Source: Sphingosinicella sp. CPCC 101087
GTDB lineage: Bacteria > Pseudomonadota > Alphaproteobacteria > Sphingomonadales > Sphingomonadaceae
Direction: 5' to 3'
Length of the DNA stretch: 64,000 nt
Assembly: GCF_004151485.1 (NCBI RefSeq)
Contig: NZ_SBFF01000009.1
Coordinates: forward strand, 62,001 to 126,000
Position 1 is the first letter of the stretch. Each line of letters opens with the position of its first letter. The position numbers were made by a program, and so were the translations under genes. Below the pieces are notes generated by a model. The model did no database searches and was not told the origin of the DNA. It saw nothing but the letters and a program-made list of their open reading frames with translations. Positions 28,701 through 39,131 of this stretch are shown here, piece by piece.

Positions 28701-29767
28701 ACCTTGTCACCGATATCGACGCGCCCGCGACGCGTGCCCCCACCTCCAGCCCTTCCCCTGGCGCGGAGGGCCCCCGGCGCGACTGGACCCGGGAAGAGAT
28801 AAGGGCGCTGTTCGACCTGCCCTTGCTCGACCTCCTGTTCGAGGCGCAGCGCATCCATCGCGAGTTCCACCCGCGCAACGAGGTCCAGCTCTCGACCCTG
28901 CTGTCGATAAAGACCGGCGGCTGCCCCGAGGATTGCGGCTATTGCAGCCAGTCGGCCCATGCGAAGAGCGGGCTCAAGGCCGAGAAACTGATGGACGCCG
29001 CTGCGGTGCTGGCGGCGGCGGCGCAAGCCAAGGCTGCCGGTTCGGGCCGCTTCTGCATGGGCGCGGCCTGGCGCGAGCCCAAGGAGCGCGACATGGACGC
29101 CTTGTGCGAGATGGTCGCCGGCGTGAAGGCGCTCGGGCTCGAGACCTGCATGACCCTGGGCATGCTGACCCGCGACCAGGCGGATCGGCTCGCCGCGGCC
29201 GGTCTCGACTATTACAATCACAATCTCGATACCTCGCCGGAATATTATGGCGAGATCATCACGACCCGCACCTATCAGGAACGGCTCGACACGCTCGAGC
29301 AGGTCCGCGCGTCGGGCATGGCGGTCTGCTGCGGCGGGATCGTCGGCATGGGCGAGAGCCGAGAGGATCGGGTCGGTTTCCTGCACGCGCTGGCGACCCT
29401 GCCGGCCCATCCGGAGAGCGTGCCGATCAACGCCTTGATTCCGATCCGGGGAACGGTGCTCGGCGATATGCTCGCCGACACGCCGCTCGCGAAGATCGAC
29501 GATATCGAGTTCGTCCGAACCGTCGCCGTCGCGCGAATCCTGATGCCGCGCTCGATGGTCCGGCTGTCGGGAGGCCGCGAGAGCCTGAGCGAAACGGCGC
29601 AGGCGCTCTGCTTCCTCGCGGGCGCCAATTCGATCTTCACCGGCGACAGGCTGCTCACCAGCAGCAATGCCGGCGCCGATGCCGACGCGGCCCTGTTCGA
29701 GAGGCTCGGCCTCAAGCCCATGGTCGAAAAGGTCGACGTCGAGCCGACGGCGGTTGCGGCCGAATGA
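28697..29767 (+). CDS. bioB: Biotin synthase
   Basis: Radical-SAM enzyme inserting sulfur into dethiobiotin. 356 residues. The 4Fe-4S/SAM motif is [10 protein letters not shown]. Ligands of the 2Fe-2S sulfur donor lie in [18 protein letters not shown] and [11 protein letters not shown], with the arginine in [11 protein letters not shown]. It is coupled to the mutase gene and lies between the two carboxylase subunits, one of which carries the biotin. This fits local supply of the cofactor. No bioA, bioD or bioF is in the window. Confidence 0.97.
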
Positions 29768-29783
29768 AGGCGAGGTCGACGTC

Positions 29784-30188
29784 ATGATCGCCGCTCTGAT
29801 GGCAGGCGCGGCCATGCTCACCGCGGCGCAGGCGGCGGGCGGGCCCCGCAATTGCGACGATCCCCAGACGCAGGCCGAGATGAACCTGTGCGCCTCGACC
29901 GATTTCGAGCGGGCCGACGATGCGCTCAACCGTCTGTGGCCGGAGGTGATCGAGGCGGTGCGGCGGGCCGACATGGCGTTCGGACCGGCCGCTGACGGCA
30001 GGGTTTCCGGCGAGACCCGCCTGCGCGAGGCGCAACGGGCCTGGATCACCTTCCGCGACGCGCATTGCATCGCGGTCGGCTATGGAGCGCGCGGCGGCAG
30101 CCTGGAACCGATGCTGTTCAATGGCTGCCGGGCCCGAGTCACGCGCGAGCGGACGGACCAGCTTCGCAGCGATCTCCTGTCGCGCTAG
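29784..30188 (+). CDS. LprI-like (DUF1311) exported protein
   Basis: 134 residues with a signal peptide (MIAALMAGAAMLTAAQAAG), so periplasmic. The core CDDPQTQAEMNLCAS, then REAQRAWITFRDAHCIAV and FNGCRARVTRERTDQL, is the DUF1311/LprI pattern with four cysteines, probably two disulfides. LprI of Mycobacterium inhibits lysozyme; the function here is unknown. Start ATG 29784 follows GAGG. Its place between bioB and pccA is unexplained by metabolism. Confidence 0.85.
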   Translation: MIAALMAGAAMLTAAQAAGGPRNCDDPQTQAEMNLCASTDFERADDALNRLWPEVIEAVRRADMAFGPAADGRVSGETRLREAQRAWITFRDAHCIAVGYGARGGSLEPMLFNGCRARVTRERTDQLRSDLLSR

Positions 30189-30229
30189 GCAGGGGCTGGA
30201 CCGCGCCCACGTCCGGGCTACAAGGCGCC

Positions 30230-32215
<1,986 letters not shown>

Positions 32216-32246
32216 CTCCGATGCTGCCGCAGAAAGGCTCGCGGCG

Positions 32247-32666
32247 ATGATTCGGGTCGAGGCCTATCGGCCCGAGATGGAAACGCAGGTCGATGCGCTG
32301 TGGCGCGAGGCGTTTCCCGACGATCCGCCGCGCAACCGGGCGGCAGTGGCGATTCCGGCGAAGCTCGCCTTCCAGCCCGATCTGCTTCTGGTCGCGACGG
32401 AGGATGGCGCGGTCGTCGGAACGGTGATGGCCGGCTATGACGGTCATAGGGGCTGGCTCTACGCCGTCGCGGTCCGGCGATCGCACCGGCGCCGCGGAAT
32501 AGGCCGGACGCTCATCGGCGAAGCGGAAGAGCGGCTGGCGAAGATCGGATGCACCAAGATCAACCTGCAGGTGCGCGCGACGAACGAAGCGGTCGTCGGC
32601 TTCTATCGCGACCTCGGCTATGCGGTCGAGGAACGGATCAGCATGGGAAAGGCGGTCGGTTCATAA
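32247..32666 (+). CDS. GNAT family N-acetyltransferase (YpeA-like)
   Basis: 139 residues. The acetyl-CoA motif is VAVRRSHRRRGIGRTLIGEAE (motif A). LQVRATNEAVVGFYRDLGY and VEERISMGK follow, a pattern close to E. coli YpeA. Substrate unknown. It is the last gene of the propionate-side run, 31 bp after pccA, and is followed by a strong hairpin. Confidence 0.9.
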   Translation: MIRVEAYRPEMETQVDALWREAFPDDPPRNRAAVAIPAKLAFQPDLLLVATEDGAVVGTVMAGYDGHRGWLYAVAVRRSHRRRGIGRTLIGEAEERLAKIGCTKINLQVRATNEAVVGFYRDLGYAVEERISMGKAVGS

Positions 32667-32677
32667 CGCCGTTCGGT

Positions 32678-32740
32678 GCGACCGCTCCCCTCATTGCCCG
32701 GGATCCCTGCCACCCTGGGTGGCATAGATGGGGAGGTCGC
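32678..32740. terminator. Long imperfect stem-loop between convergent genes
   Basis: GCGACCGCTCCCC (32678-32690) pairs with GGGGAGGTCGC (32730-32740). Inside it GCCACC-CTG-GGTGGC (32709-32723) forms a second stem. It lies between the GNAT stop and the fasciclin-gene stop and could terminate both. No T-run follows on either strand. Confidence 0.5.
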
Positions 32741-32791
32741 GGCTTTCCTCAGTTCGCCGCGCCGCCGAACTTCGGACTTTTCCATGGCCCC

Positions 32792-33379
32792 TCAGCCCGC
32801 CGGTACCAGCAGGGAGTCGATGCTGTGCACGACTCCGTTCGAGAAGAGCTGGTCGGCGCGGGTGATGCGGGCCTGGCCTCCGCCGCCGTCGGTGATCAGG
32901 ATCGTCTCGCCCTCGCGCGTGAGCGTGAGATTGGCTCCGGTGACGGTGGCGAGCTCGGCCCGGCCCTCCGGCGCGTTTCGGATGGCGCGGCCGATATCCT
33001 CCGCCCTCACGGTGCCGGGGACGATGTGATAGCTCAGCAAGGTGACCGCCCGCTCGTGCTGTTGCGCCGATTCCACACGGTTGCGCACCGCCTGCGGCGC
33101 CGCCTGGAAAGCCGCTTCGACGGGCGCGAAGACGGTATAAGGTCCTCCCCGGCGGAAAATCTCGAACAGGCCTGCGGTCCTCAGGGCACCGACGAAGGCG
33201 ACATGATCGGCCGACCCTTCGAGCGCTTCGCCGATGCTGCGGCTGTCGGCGACCGGCCGTTCCTCCTTCGCCGCCTCGCCTTCGGCGGATAGATTGTCGA
33301 CCCGATTGCCCGCTTCGCCGCCGCACGCCGCGACCGGCAGCGACAAGAGGCACAAGGCGAGGACCTTCAGCTTGGACAT
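32792..33379 (-). CDS. Fasciclin-domain lipoprotein
   Basis: 195 residues. A lipoprotein signal (VLALCLLSLPVAACGG) suggests membrane anchoring on the periplasmic side. The rest is one FAS1 domain, with the H1/H2 boxes GGPYTVFAPVEAAF and NGVVHSIDSLLVPAG, a fold used in adhesion and matrix contacts. I chose ATG 33379 because GGAGGGA precedes it and it begins the signal peptide. The frame stays open another 61 codons upstream, where a different conserved-looking segment is encoded (33380-33562). Confidence 0.9.
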   Translation of the reverse strand: MSKLKVLALCLLSLPVAACGGEAGNRVDNLSAEGEAAKEERPVADSRSIGEALEGSADHVAFVGALRTAGLFEIFRRGGPYTVFAPVEAAFQAAPQAVRNRVESAQQHERAVTLLSYHIVPGTVRAEDIGRAIRNAPEGRAELATVTGANLTLTREGETILITDGGGGQARITRADQLFSNGVVHSIDSLLVPAG

Positions 33380-33562
33380 TTCCGTCCCTCCAGGAATCCC
33401 ACCCACTCCAACGCGCTCGAGCTGGGCAAGGAGCGAAATGATCTGCTCGATCCGCCGCGTCTGCGGATCCAACTGATACACGTTCCGGTCGGCATAGCGG
33501 TACAGCGCATCGTCCCAGTCACAATAAGTGTCTCGATGGTCGAGCGGCGTTGCGTACGTCAT
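33380..33562 (-). pseudogene. In-frame remnant of a YxYAD-repeat exported protein, upstream of fasciclin gene
   Basis: From ATG 33562 the frame runs 61 codons without a stop straight into the fasciclin start. It encodes DHRDTYCDWDDALYRYADRN then VYQLDPQTRRIEQIISLLAQ. From memory, this closely resembles the C-terminal YRYADGYIYQVDP-type repeat of some exported sphingomonad proteins, with its own N-terminus and stop codon missing. It is either a decayed gene end or an alternative N-terminal extension of the fasciclin protein. The signal peptide at the internal start argues for the former. This accounts for much of the 329-bp gap 33380-33708; nothing else was seen there. Confidence 0.4.
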
Positions 33563-33708
33563 AGACGGGGCAGGCTCTCGCCGATCCGGCGCGGCGATCC
33601 CGCCTCGCCGCAACGCGAGCCGTTGCCCTGCCAATCGGGTCGAAAGCGAGCGAAGCGATTTTAATATTGCAGCCGCAACGAAGTTCGGCTCAGTTCGTTC
33701 GCCGCGCC

Positions 33709-34521
33709 ATGAAGCAAAGCCACACCCTCTATGCCGCCGCCGCTTTGGCCGTGGTCCTCGCAGTCCTTCCCGCGGCGCCGGCCGTGGCCCAGGACGAACG
33801 CGGCTGGATCGTCAGTCTCGGCGCGGGCGCGCAGCTTTATCCCAAATATCCCGGCAGCGAGGATCTCGGCCTCAACCCGTTGCCCATCGTCGACCTGCGC
33901 CGGGAAGGCGCACCGCTCACGTTCGAGGCTCCCGACGAAGGCTGGGGCTTCGGCGTCCTCGGTAGCGACCGCGTGTTCAACTTCGGTCCATCGATCGCTT
34001 TCCAAGGGAAGCGCAAGGAAAAGGACGTCGGCGCGGCGGTCGGCAATGTCGGCTTCACCGTGGAGGCGGGCGCCTTTGCCGAGCTGTTCCTCGGCGAGAA
34101 TTTTCGGCTTCGGGCCGAAGGCCGTCGCGGCCTCGGCGGACATGAAGGCTGGATCGGCGACCTTTCCGCCGACTTCGTGCTGCGCGATCGCGACACTTAC
34201 GTCTTCTCGATCGGCCCGCGCGCGCGGATCTCCGACGACAATTATCAGGATGCCTATTTCAGCGTCACGCCCGCGGTGGCGGCAACGACCGGACTGCCGG
34301 CCTACGATGCCGGCGGCGGCTTCCATGCGGTCGGCGCGGTGGCCGGTCTCACCTACATGCTCGACCCCAACTGGGGCCTGTACGGCTATGCAGGCTACGA
34401 CCGGCTGATCGGAGACGCGGCCGATTCGCCAATCGTCCGCAACTTCGGCTCGCGCGACCAGTTCTCCGGCGGCCTCGGCATTTTCTACAGCTTCGCAGTC
34501 GGAAGTCTGTTCGGGCGCTGA
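33709..34521 (+). CDS. MipA/OmpV family outer-membrane protein
   Basis: 270 residues with a signal peptide (LAVVLAVLPAAPAVAQ). GAGAQLYPKYPGSEDLGLNP is the family opening. Alternating beta-strands ending in FYSFAVGSLFGR with a C-terminal aromatic-rich strand indicate an outer-membrane barrel. The family includes MltA-interacting scaffold proteins of peptidoglycan turnover and OmpV-type porins; which applies here is unknown. Start ATG 33709; the frame upstream is open but lacks signal-peptide character. Confidence 0.9.
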   Translation: MKQSHTLYAAAALAVVLAVLPAAPAVAQDERGWIVSLGAGAQLYPKYPGSEDLGLNPLPIVDLRREGAPLTFEAPDEGWGFGVLGSDRVFNFGPSIAFQGKRKEKDVGAAVGNVGFTVEAGAFAELFLGENFRLRAEGRRGLGGHEGWIGDLSADFVLRDRDTYVFSIGPRARISDDNYQDAYFSVTPAVAATTGLPAYDAGGGFHAVGAVAGLTYMLDPNWGLYGYAGYDRLIGDAADSPIVRNFGSRDQFSGGLGIFYSFAVGSLFGR

Positions 34522-34555
34522 GGGGCGGGGCTCCCGCCGACGAGGCGACCTTTTC

Positions 34556-34777
34556 CTAGCCGTTGGTCCGACCCGTGTCGGATTCGGCACCTTGGCCGAG
34601 CGATGCATCATTCTCGACATCGCCTTCGACCGTATTTTCGCCCGCTAGCAGCACGGACTCCCTCGACCCGGCGCGGGCGAAGATGCCCGAGCTCTGGCCG
34701 ATGCCCGGATTCTCGTCGAGATCGTCGGGAAGCTCGGCCGGCTGTTCGTCGGGCTTGAGATGCTTGCGCGTCATCAT
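34556..34777 (-). CDS. Small acidic hypothetical protein
   Basis: 73 residues, strongly acidic, no membrane segment or signal (KHLKPDEQPAELPDDLDENP, GIGQSSGIFARAG, ESVLLAGENTVEGDVENDAS). The start is ATG 34777 or the adjacent ATG 34774, preceded by AAGGAG. The frame is open on upstream, antisense to a peptidase gene; I reject that extension. A near-consensus EcfG promoter lies 22-46 bp upstream, suggesting a small general-stress protein. No family is recognised with confidence. Confidence 0.7.
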   Translation of the reverse strand: MMTRKHLKPDEQPAELPDDLDENPGIGQSSGIFARAGSRESVLLAGENTVEGDVENDASLGQGAESDTGRTNG

Positions 34778-34798
34778 TCTCGCTCCTTTCGCTGGCCC

Positions 34799-34823
34799 AA
34801 CGCACCGGGGCGAATCCCGTTCG
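34799..34823 (-). promoter_or_regulatory. Near-consensus EcfG-type promoter
   Basis: On the minus strand: CGAAC (34823-34819; consensus GGAAC), 16-bp spacer, CGTT (34802-34799). One mismatch in the -35 element. The AAGGAG and the paired ATG codons of the small acidic protein follow within 25 bp. Confidence 0.5.
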
Positions 34824-34885
34824 GCTTGACATGGCTCGCCGCACCCTAGGAAAGGGTCAGGCCGCCCCACAGGAGTCCCCTGCCG

Positions 34886-36190
34886 ATGAAGCCCCTCGTT
34901 CTGCTCGCTTTCCTTTGCCTCGGTCTTGCCGCACCCGCGTCCGCCGAACTGACCCCGGCTGAGCGGAGGATGAGCGAGGTCGTCGAGCAGGAAAGCCAGC
35001 GCTCGGTCGAGCTGCTGGAGCGACTGGTCAATCAGAATAGCGGAACGCTGAACCTGCCCGGCGTCGAGGCAGTCGGCCGCATGATGCGCGCCGAGCTCGA
35101 ACCGCTCGGCTTCGAGGTCGAATGGATCGACATGAGCGAGACAGGCCGCGCCGGGCATATCGTCGCCACGCATCGAGGCAATGGCCGCGGCAAGAAGCTG
35201 CTGCTGATCGGCCATCTCGACACAGTGTTCGAGCCGGACTCGCCGTTCCAGCATTTCGCGCGGGAGGGCGGCCGCGCCACCGGGCCCGGCATCGGCGACG
35301 ACAAAGGCGGGCTGGTCGTGATCGTGGCGGCCCTGCGGGCGATGGAGGCGGCTGGGACGCTGGACGACGCCGACATCCGCGTCGTCCTCACCGGCGACGA
35401 GGAGCGGCCCGGATCGCCGCTGGAGACAGCTCGTCGGGACCTGATCCAGGCGGGCCGCGAGGCGGACGTGGCGTTGGAGTTCGAGAATCTCGCGAGGGAC
35501 GACGGCACCGAATATGGCACGGTGGCCCGACGCAGCTCGACGAGCTGGACGCTGCGCACGAGCGGCCGAAGCGGCCATTCGAGCGGCGTTTTCAGCGAGG
35601 GGCTGGGCTATGGCGCGATCTACGAGATGGCGCGAATCCTCGACACGTTCCGCCGCGAGCTGCCCGAGCCCAACCTCACCTACAATGTCGGGGTGATCGG
35701 CGGCGGCACGCCCGCCGAAATGGACGAGCAAGGGCTTCGGATCAGCGCCGCGGGCAAGACCAACATCGTCGCCGAGACGGCGATCGCCCGCGGCGACATC
35801 CGCACCCTTTCGGCCGAGCAGGAAGAGCGGGTCCGGGCAAGGATGCAGGCGATCGTCGGCCAGCACCTTCCCCATACGAGCGCCGAGCTCGTCTTCGCCG
35901 AGGACGGTTATCCGGCCATGGCGCCGACGGAGGGGAATCGGGCCCTTCTCGCGCGGCTCAACGCCGTCAATCGGGACCTCGGCCTGCCCGAGATGCCCGA
36001 ATATGATCCGGCGCGGCGCGGCGCGGCCGATTCGAGCTTCGTCGCCGCCGATGCCGACGTACTCGCCGGGCTAGGCGTCGCCGGCGGCGCCGCGCATGCG
36101 CCGGGAGAATGGATCGACCTCGACAGCCTTCCGCGCCAGGCGAAGCGTGCGGCGATCCTGATGACGCGACTCAGCCGCGAACAGCGCTAG
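34886..36190 (+). CDS. M20 family metallopeptidase (carboxypeptidase G2-like), exported
   Basis: 434 residues with signal peptide (MKPLVLLAFLCLGLAAPASA), so periplasmic. Zinc-site blocks of the M20 family: IGHLDTVFEP (His and catalytic Asp), GIGDDKGGLV (bridging Asp), LTGDEERPGS (catalytic Glu plus ligand), and AHAPGEWID (final His). The dimerisation domain sits in the middle (SGRSGHSSGVFSEGLG). Likely hydrolyses N-acyl or peptide amides; substrate unknown. Its stop overlaps that of the opposing HxlR regulator by 4 bp. Confidence 0.9.
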   Translation: MKPLVLLAFLCLGLAAPASAELTPAERRMSEVVEQESQRSVELLERLVNQNSGTLNLPGVEAVGRMMRAELEPLGFEVEWIDMSETGRAGHIVATHRGNGRGKKLLLIGHLDTVFEPDSPFQHFAREGGRATGPGIGDDKGGLVVIVAALRAMEAAGTLDDADIRVVLTGDEERPGSPLETARRDLIQAGREADVALEFENLARDDGTEYGTVARRSSTSWTLRTSGRSGHSSGVFSEGLGYGAIYEMARILDTFRRELPEPNLTYNVGVIGGGTPAEMDEQGLRISAAGKTNIVAETAIARGDIRTLSAEQEERVRARMQAIVGQHLPHTSAELVFAEDGYPAMAPTEGNRALLARLNAVNRDLGLPEMPEYDPARRGAADSSFVAADADVLAGLGVAGGAAHAPGEWIDLDSLPRQAKRAAILMTRLSREQR

Positions 36191-36594
36191 GCAGCGGTGT
36201 CGGCGGATCGCTCCGCCGGTTGTAGGGGAAGCGTCCGCAGGTCGCGCGCGGAGCCGGCTGCGGGATCGGGCGCCGCCGCCCGATCCCCCTCCGTCTGGAC
36301 CCACCAGTCGCCGAGCGCGTCGATCAGAGGCACCAGCTTTCGGCCCGCATCCGTGAGCGCATAAGTAACGTGCCGGGGGTAGCCCCCATGTTCCGTCCGA
36401 TCGACGATGCCGCAGGCCTCGAGCTCGCGAAGCTCGAGCGACAGCATGCGATGCGAGACCGTCGGATTGTCGCGGCGGAGGTCGCCGAACCGCTTCGGCC
36501 CGTCCTTCAGATAATAAAGCAGCAAGGTAGGCCAGCGGCCGCTCAGGACCCGCATCACCTCTTCGATCGGACAACGGGACACAAGGTCCTTCAT
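36187..36594 (-). CDS. HxlR family transcriptional regulator
   Basis: 135 residues. Winged-helix core: CPIEEVMRVLSGRWPTLLLY, LKDGPKRFGDLRR, VSHRMLSLELRELEACGIV, GGYPRHVTYALTDAGRKL. The N-terminal cysteine (SRCPIEE) is the position used for redox or electrophile sensing in this family. A disordered tail follows. Divergent from a glutathione S-transferase gene across 112 bp, which is the likely target. Confidence 0.92.
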   Translation of the reverse strand: MKDLVSRCPIEEVMRVLSGRWPTLLLYYLKDGPKRFGDLRRDNPTVSHRMLSLELRELEACGIVDRTEHGGYPRHVTYALTDAGRKLVPLIDALGDWWVQTEGDRAAAPDPAAGSARDLRTLPLQPAERSADTAA

Positions 36595-36706
36595 CGGCCT
36601 GCTCCGTAGCGAGGGTTACAGAAATGTGCGTTATTCACTTGGGGCGCGCCGCCGCCCATTTCCACCGGGCTGCGCAGCACGACCAATCAAAACATGGAGA
36701 TGAACG

Positions 36707-37411
36707 TTGGAACCGATCCTCTTGTACGGCTTCCCGGAGGGAAGCTCGATGGGTCTCGTCGCCGCGCTGGAATGGCAGGGTGAGCCTTATCGATTATGCC
36801 GCGTCGACATGCTCGGCGAGATGCGGGACCCATCCTATGCCAGGCTCAACGCGCGCCACGAGACGCCGGTCCTCATCACGAGCGACGGCAGCCCGCTTAC
36901 CGAGACGATGGCGATCGCCGCCTGGCTCGAAGCCCGGGACAGGCGAAGGCGCATCAGCTTCGATCCCCTTTCGCCGGAGGCTGACCGGATGCACCAGCTG
37001 ATGGGCTATGTGAACAGCGGCTTCACCGGCGCCTTCGCGCCGCTCTGGACAGCCCTGGAGATGGAGACGGGCGAGCCAGCCTACCAAGAAGCGCTTCGGC
37101 GGTTCGGCCGGGAGTGGGTCATCGAGCGCCACGACAAGCTCGAGGCGATGCTCGACGGCACGACCTATCTGGTCGGAGAGCGCCCGACCCTGGCCGACGC
37201 CCTGCTCATCGGAGTGGCACGCTGGCTCGATTTCCACCAAGTGGCGGATGCCCAGACGTGGCCACGGCTCGCCGCCTGGCGCGAGCGGATGGACGCGGAT
37301 CCGGCGGTGCGGTTCGCAAAGGCACTCGAGTCGGGAGAGCGGCCGTCGGGCTCGGGCGCCTGCAAGGGCCATGTCGCGCTCGACGAGGTGATCCGCGAGC
37401 ACGGCCGGTGA
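36707..37411 (+). CDS. Glutathione S-transferase family protein
   Basis: 234 residues. The thioredoxin-like N-domain begins PILLYGFPEGSSMGLVAALEW with a serine in the catalytic region. The cis-proline motif is NARHETPVLI, followed by LTETMAIAAWLEA. The helical C-domain includes YLVGERPTLADALLIG. The start is TTG 36707 with GGAG seven bases upstream; ATGs nearby are out of frame. Divergent from HxlR, suggesting induction by electrophiles. Confidence 0.88.
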   Translation: MEPILLYGFPEGSSMGLVAALEWQGEPYRLCRVDMLGEMRDPSYARLNARHETPVLITSDGSPLTETMAIAAWLEARDRRRRISFDPLSPEADRMHQLMGYVNSGFTGAFAPLWTALEMETGEPAYQEALRRFGREWVIERHDKLEAMLDGTTYLVGERPTLADALLIGVARWLDFHQVADAQTWPRLAAWRERMDADPAVRFAKALESGERPSGSGACKGHVALDEVIREHGR

Positions 37412-37908
37412 ACGGCGGGCCGGTGCGCTCGCGGGCGCCCGGCCCTTGTCGGTGCGGGCGATCCGGCGCCACCGCGATGCGGAAGTTCGAACGGCTTGCC
37501 AGGGCGCGCACGCTGTCCGGCCGCAGAGGCGAAATTGACGAAATTGACACCCTAACGCGCGGGGGCCTGCGCGCGCGCGTGAGACTCCACGAGCCACGCC
37601 GCGGCGGAACGGGATGGACCCGCGCCCGCGTCGTTGCGCCCGCAAACAAGCGTTGACCGGACCGCAAAGATCCAATCGATCTCACCCTGTCAAAGAATCG
37701 GCCGTGCCTGCTTCCCAGGCTCTTTCGGTCTAGGCGTTCTTTCGAAAAGAGTCAAGAACAAACGGTGAACATGAATGGCCGATCCCGACGAGCGGCCGGT
37801 TTGCACGCCGTCCTTTCGTCACGATGGCGCCAAACAGACCATGTTCATGTAGGATCATGGAGAGCAGCGACATTGCGCCCTTGTCGGCACGTCGTGTTCG
37901 GAGATTGC
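37412..37908. other. Long intergenic region without a supported gene
   Basis: 497 bp between the GST and a lipoprotein gene. Frames here are open by chance only. Visible structure: a tandem GAAATTGAC (about 37531-37548); a stem-loop GCCTG-CTTCC-CAGGC at 37706-37720 followed by TCTTT; and a GTTCTT/AAGAAC inverted repeat at 37736-37759 in an A-rich stretch just before the next gene's leader. These may be a terminator and a promoter/leader, but none is proven. Confidence 0.4.
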
Positions 37909-39006
37909 ATGGCCCGAATAAGCTATGGGCGCCCTATTGTTCTTCTAGCACGGCTCTCCGTTCTGCTGCCGGCGGTGGCGGCATGCGCGTCCGCACCCGG
38001 CCCGTCGCCCAACGTCCATGCCGAGACACCGGTCGCGGCCAGTATCGAACCCACCGGCTTTGCTACGGTACTACGCGCGGCGCCCTCGACCGCCTCCATG
38101 GCGCGGCCGGCCCGGATGGAGTCCGAGTCCCAGCGCATCGCGCGCACGCGCGGCATTCCACTCGCCGAGGCCGAGCTGCTGATGAATCCGGACGAGGCGG
38201 CTACCCGCGACGCCCTGGCGCTGGATCGGCGCCTGAAGACCCATGCGGAAGGCAATTATATCGGCATGCGGATCGTTCGCGATCCCGATCCGCGTTTCGC
38301 CTTCCAGTTTCGCCGCAACGCCACGGCGACGCTGGCACGCTTCACCTCCGACAGGCGATTCGCCGCCGCCGAGGGTGGCGTGCCGAGAGAGGAGCTCCAG
38401 CCGCTGTTCGACGAATGGCTGGCGCGCTTCGAGCCACACCGCATCCTGGGGGCCGGATCGGTCAACGAATTTGACGGCATGGTCCAGTTCGACATGATCA
38501 TCGACGAGGCCGGCTACCGCGCCATCGCCGCCCGCGAAGGCTGGATCCTGCCCGAGCGCGTTCGCCTGCACTTCCCGCCGGCGCCCAACGCACGATCGGT
38601 CGACCCTGCTTTGGCTCCGCTGGTGCGGGTGTTCGCGCGGCAGGATCGAGCGCCAGGCGTCGTTCTGTCAGCCGCGCTCAGCGGGCGCCTCATCCTGCGC
38701 GACGGATGTTTCCGAATGCAGGAACACGGCGCCGGCGAGCCGCTGGTCCTGTTCGGACGGGATGTCGAGCTGGGAGTGGACGAGGACGGCTATATGGTCG
38801 TGACCGATCCCCGGGGCTCCGAATCCTATGGCGGCCCCAGCGCCCGCATAGGCGAGCGCGTGGTGTGGAGCGGTCCCCGCGGCGTCGATGCGGCGGACGA
38901 GGGCGTGAAAGCGCTGCGCGCCGCCTGCGGGTCGGACCCGATCGTCGCAGTAGGGGAACCGAGAAGCGAACGAAGGTTCGGGCTGAGCCTGCCGACGAGG
39001 CGGTGA
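37909..39006 (+). CDS. Hypothetical lipoprotein
   Basis: 365 residues. A basic start and hydrophobic stretch end in a lipobox (LLPAVAACAS), so membrane-anchored outside the cytoplasm. The body has no domain I recognise. It includes TRGIPLAEAELLMNPDEAAT, a segment that resembles small adhesin-like secreted proteins with IGMRIVRDPDPRFAFQFRR, and a C-terminal region with a cysteine pair (DGCFRMQEH, LRAACGSDP). ATG 37909 is preceded by GGAG; an ATG at 37765 would add a non-signal extension. Confidence 0.75.
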   Translation: MARISYGRPIVLLARLSVLLPAVAACASAPGPSPNVHAETPVAASIEPTGFATVLRAAPSTASMARPARMESESQRIARTRGIPLAEAELLMNPDEAATRDALALDRRLKTHAEGNYIGMRIVRDPDPRFAFQFRRNATATLARFTSDRRFAAAEGGVPREELQPLFDEWLARFEPHRILGAGSVNEFDGMVQFDMIIDEAGYRAIAAREGWILPERVRLHFPPAPNARSVDPALAPLVRVFARQDRAPGVVLSAALSGRLILRDGCFRMQEHGAGEPLVLFGRDVELGVDEDGYMVVTDPRGSESYGGPSARIGERVVWSGPRGVDAADEGVKALRAACGSDPIVAVGEPRSERRFGLSLPTRR

Positions 39007-39131
39007 GCCTCGGGCGTCAGTATTCCAGAGCGGATGGCCGTGAGGGCAGGCAAGCGCGCGGCGTGTCACGTTCGGCATGAATCGTCCGTCCGCCCGGGCC
39101 TTCCCGCGGCCGGAGGGTAGAACCGGGTCGA

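Noticed and set aside
30065-30229. Upstream in-frame extension of pccA
   Set aside because: Overlaps the LprI-like gene; the conserved biotin carboxylase N-terminus starts at 30230.
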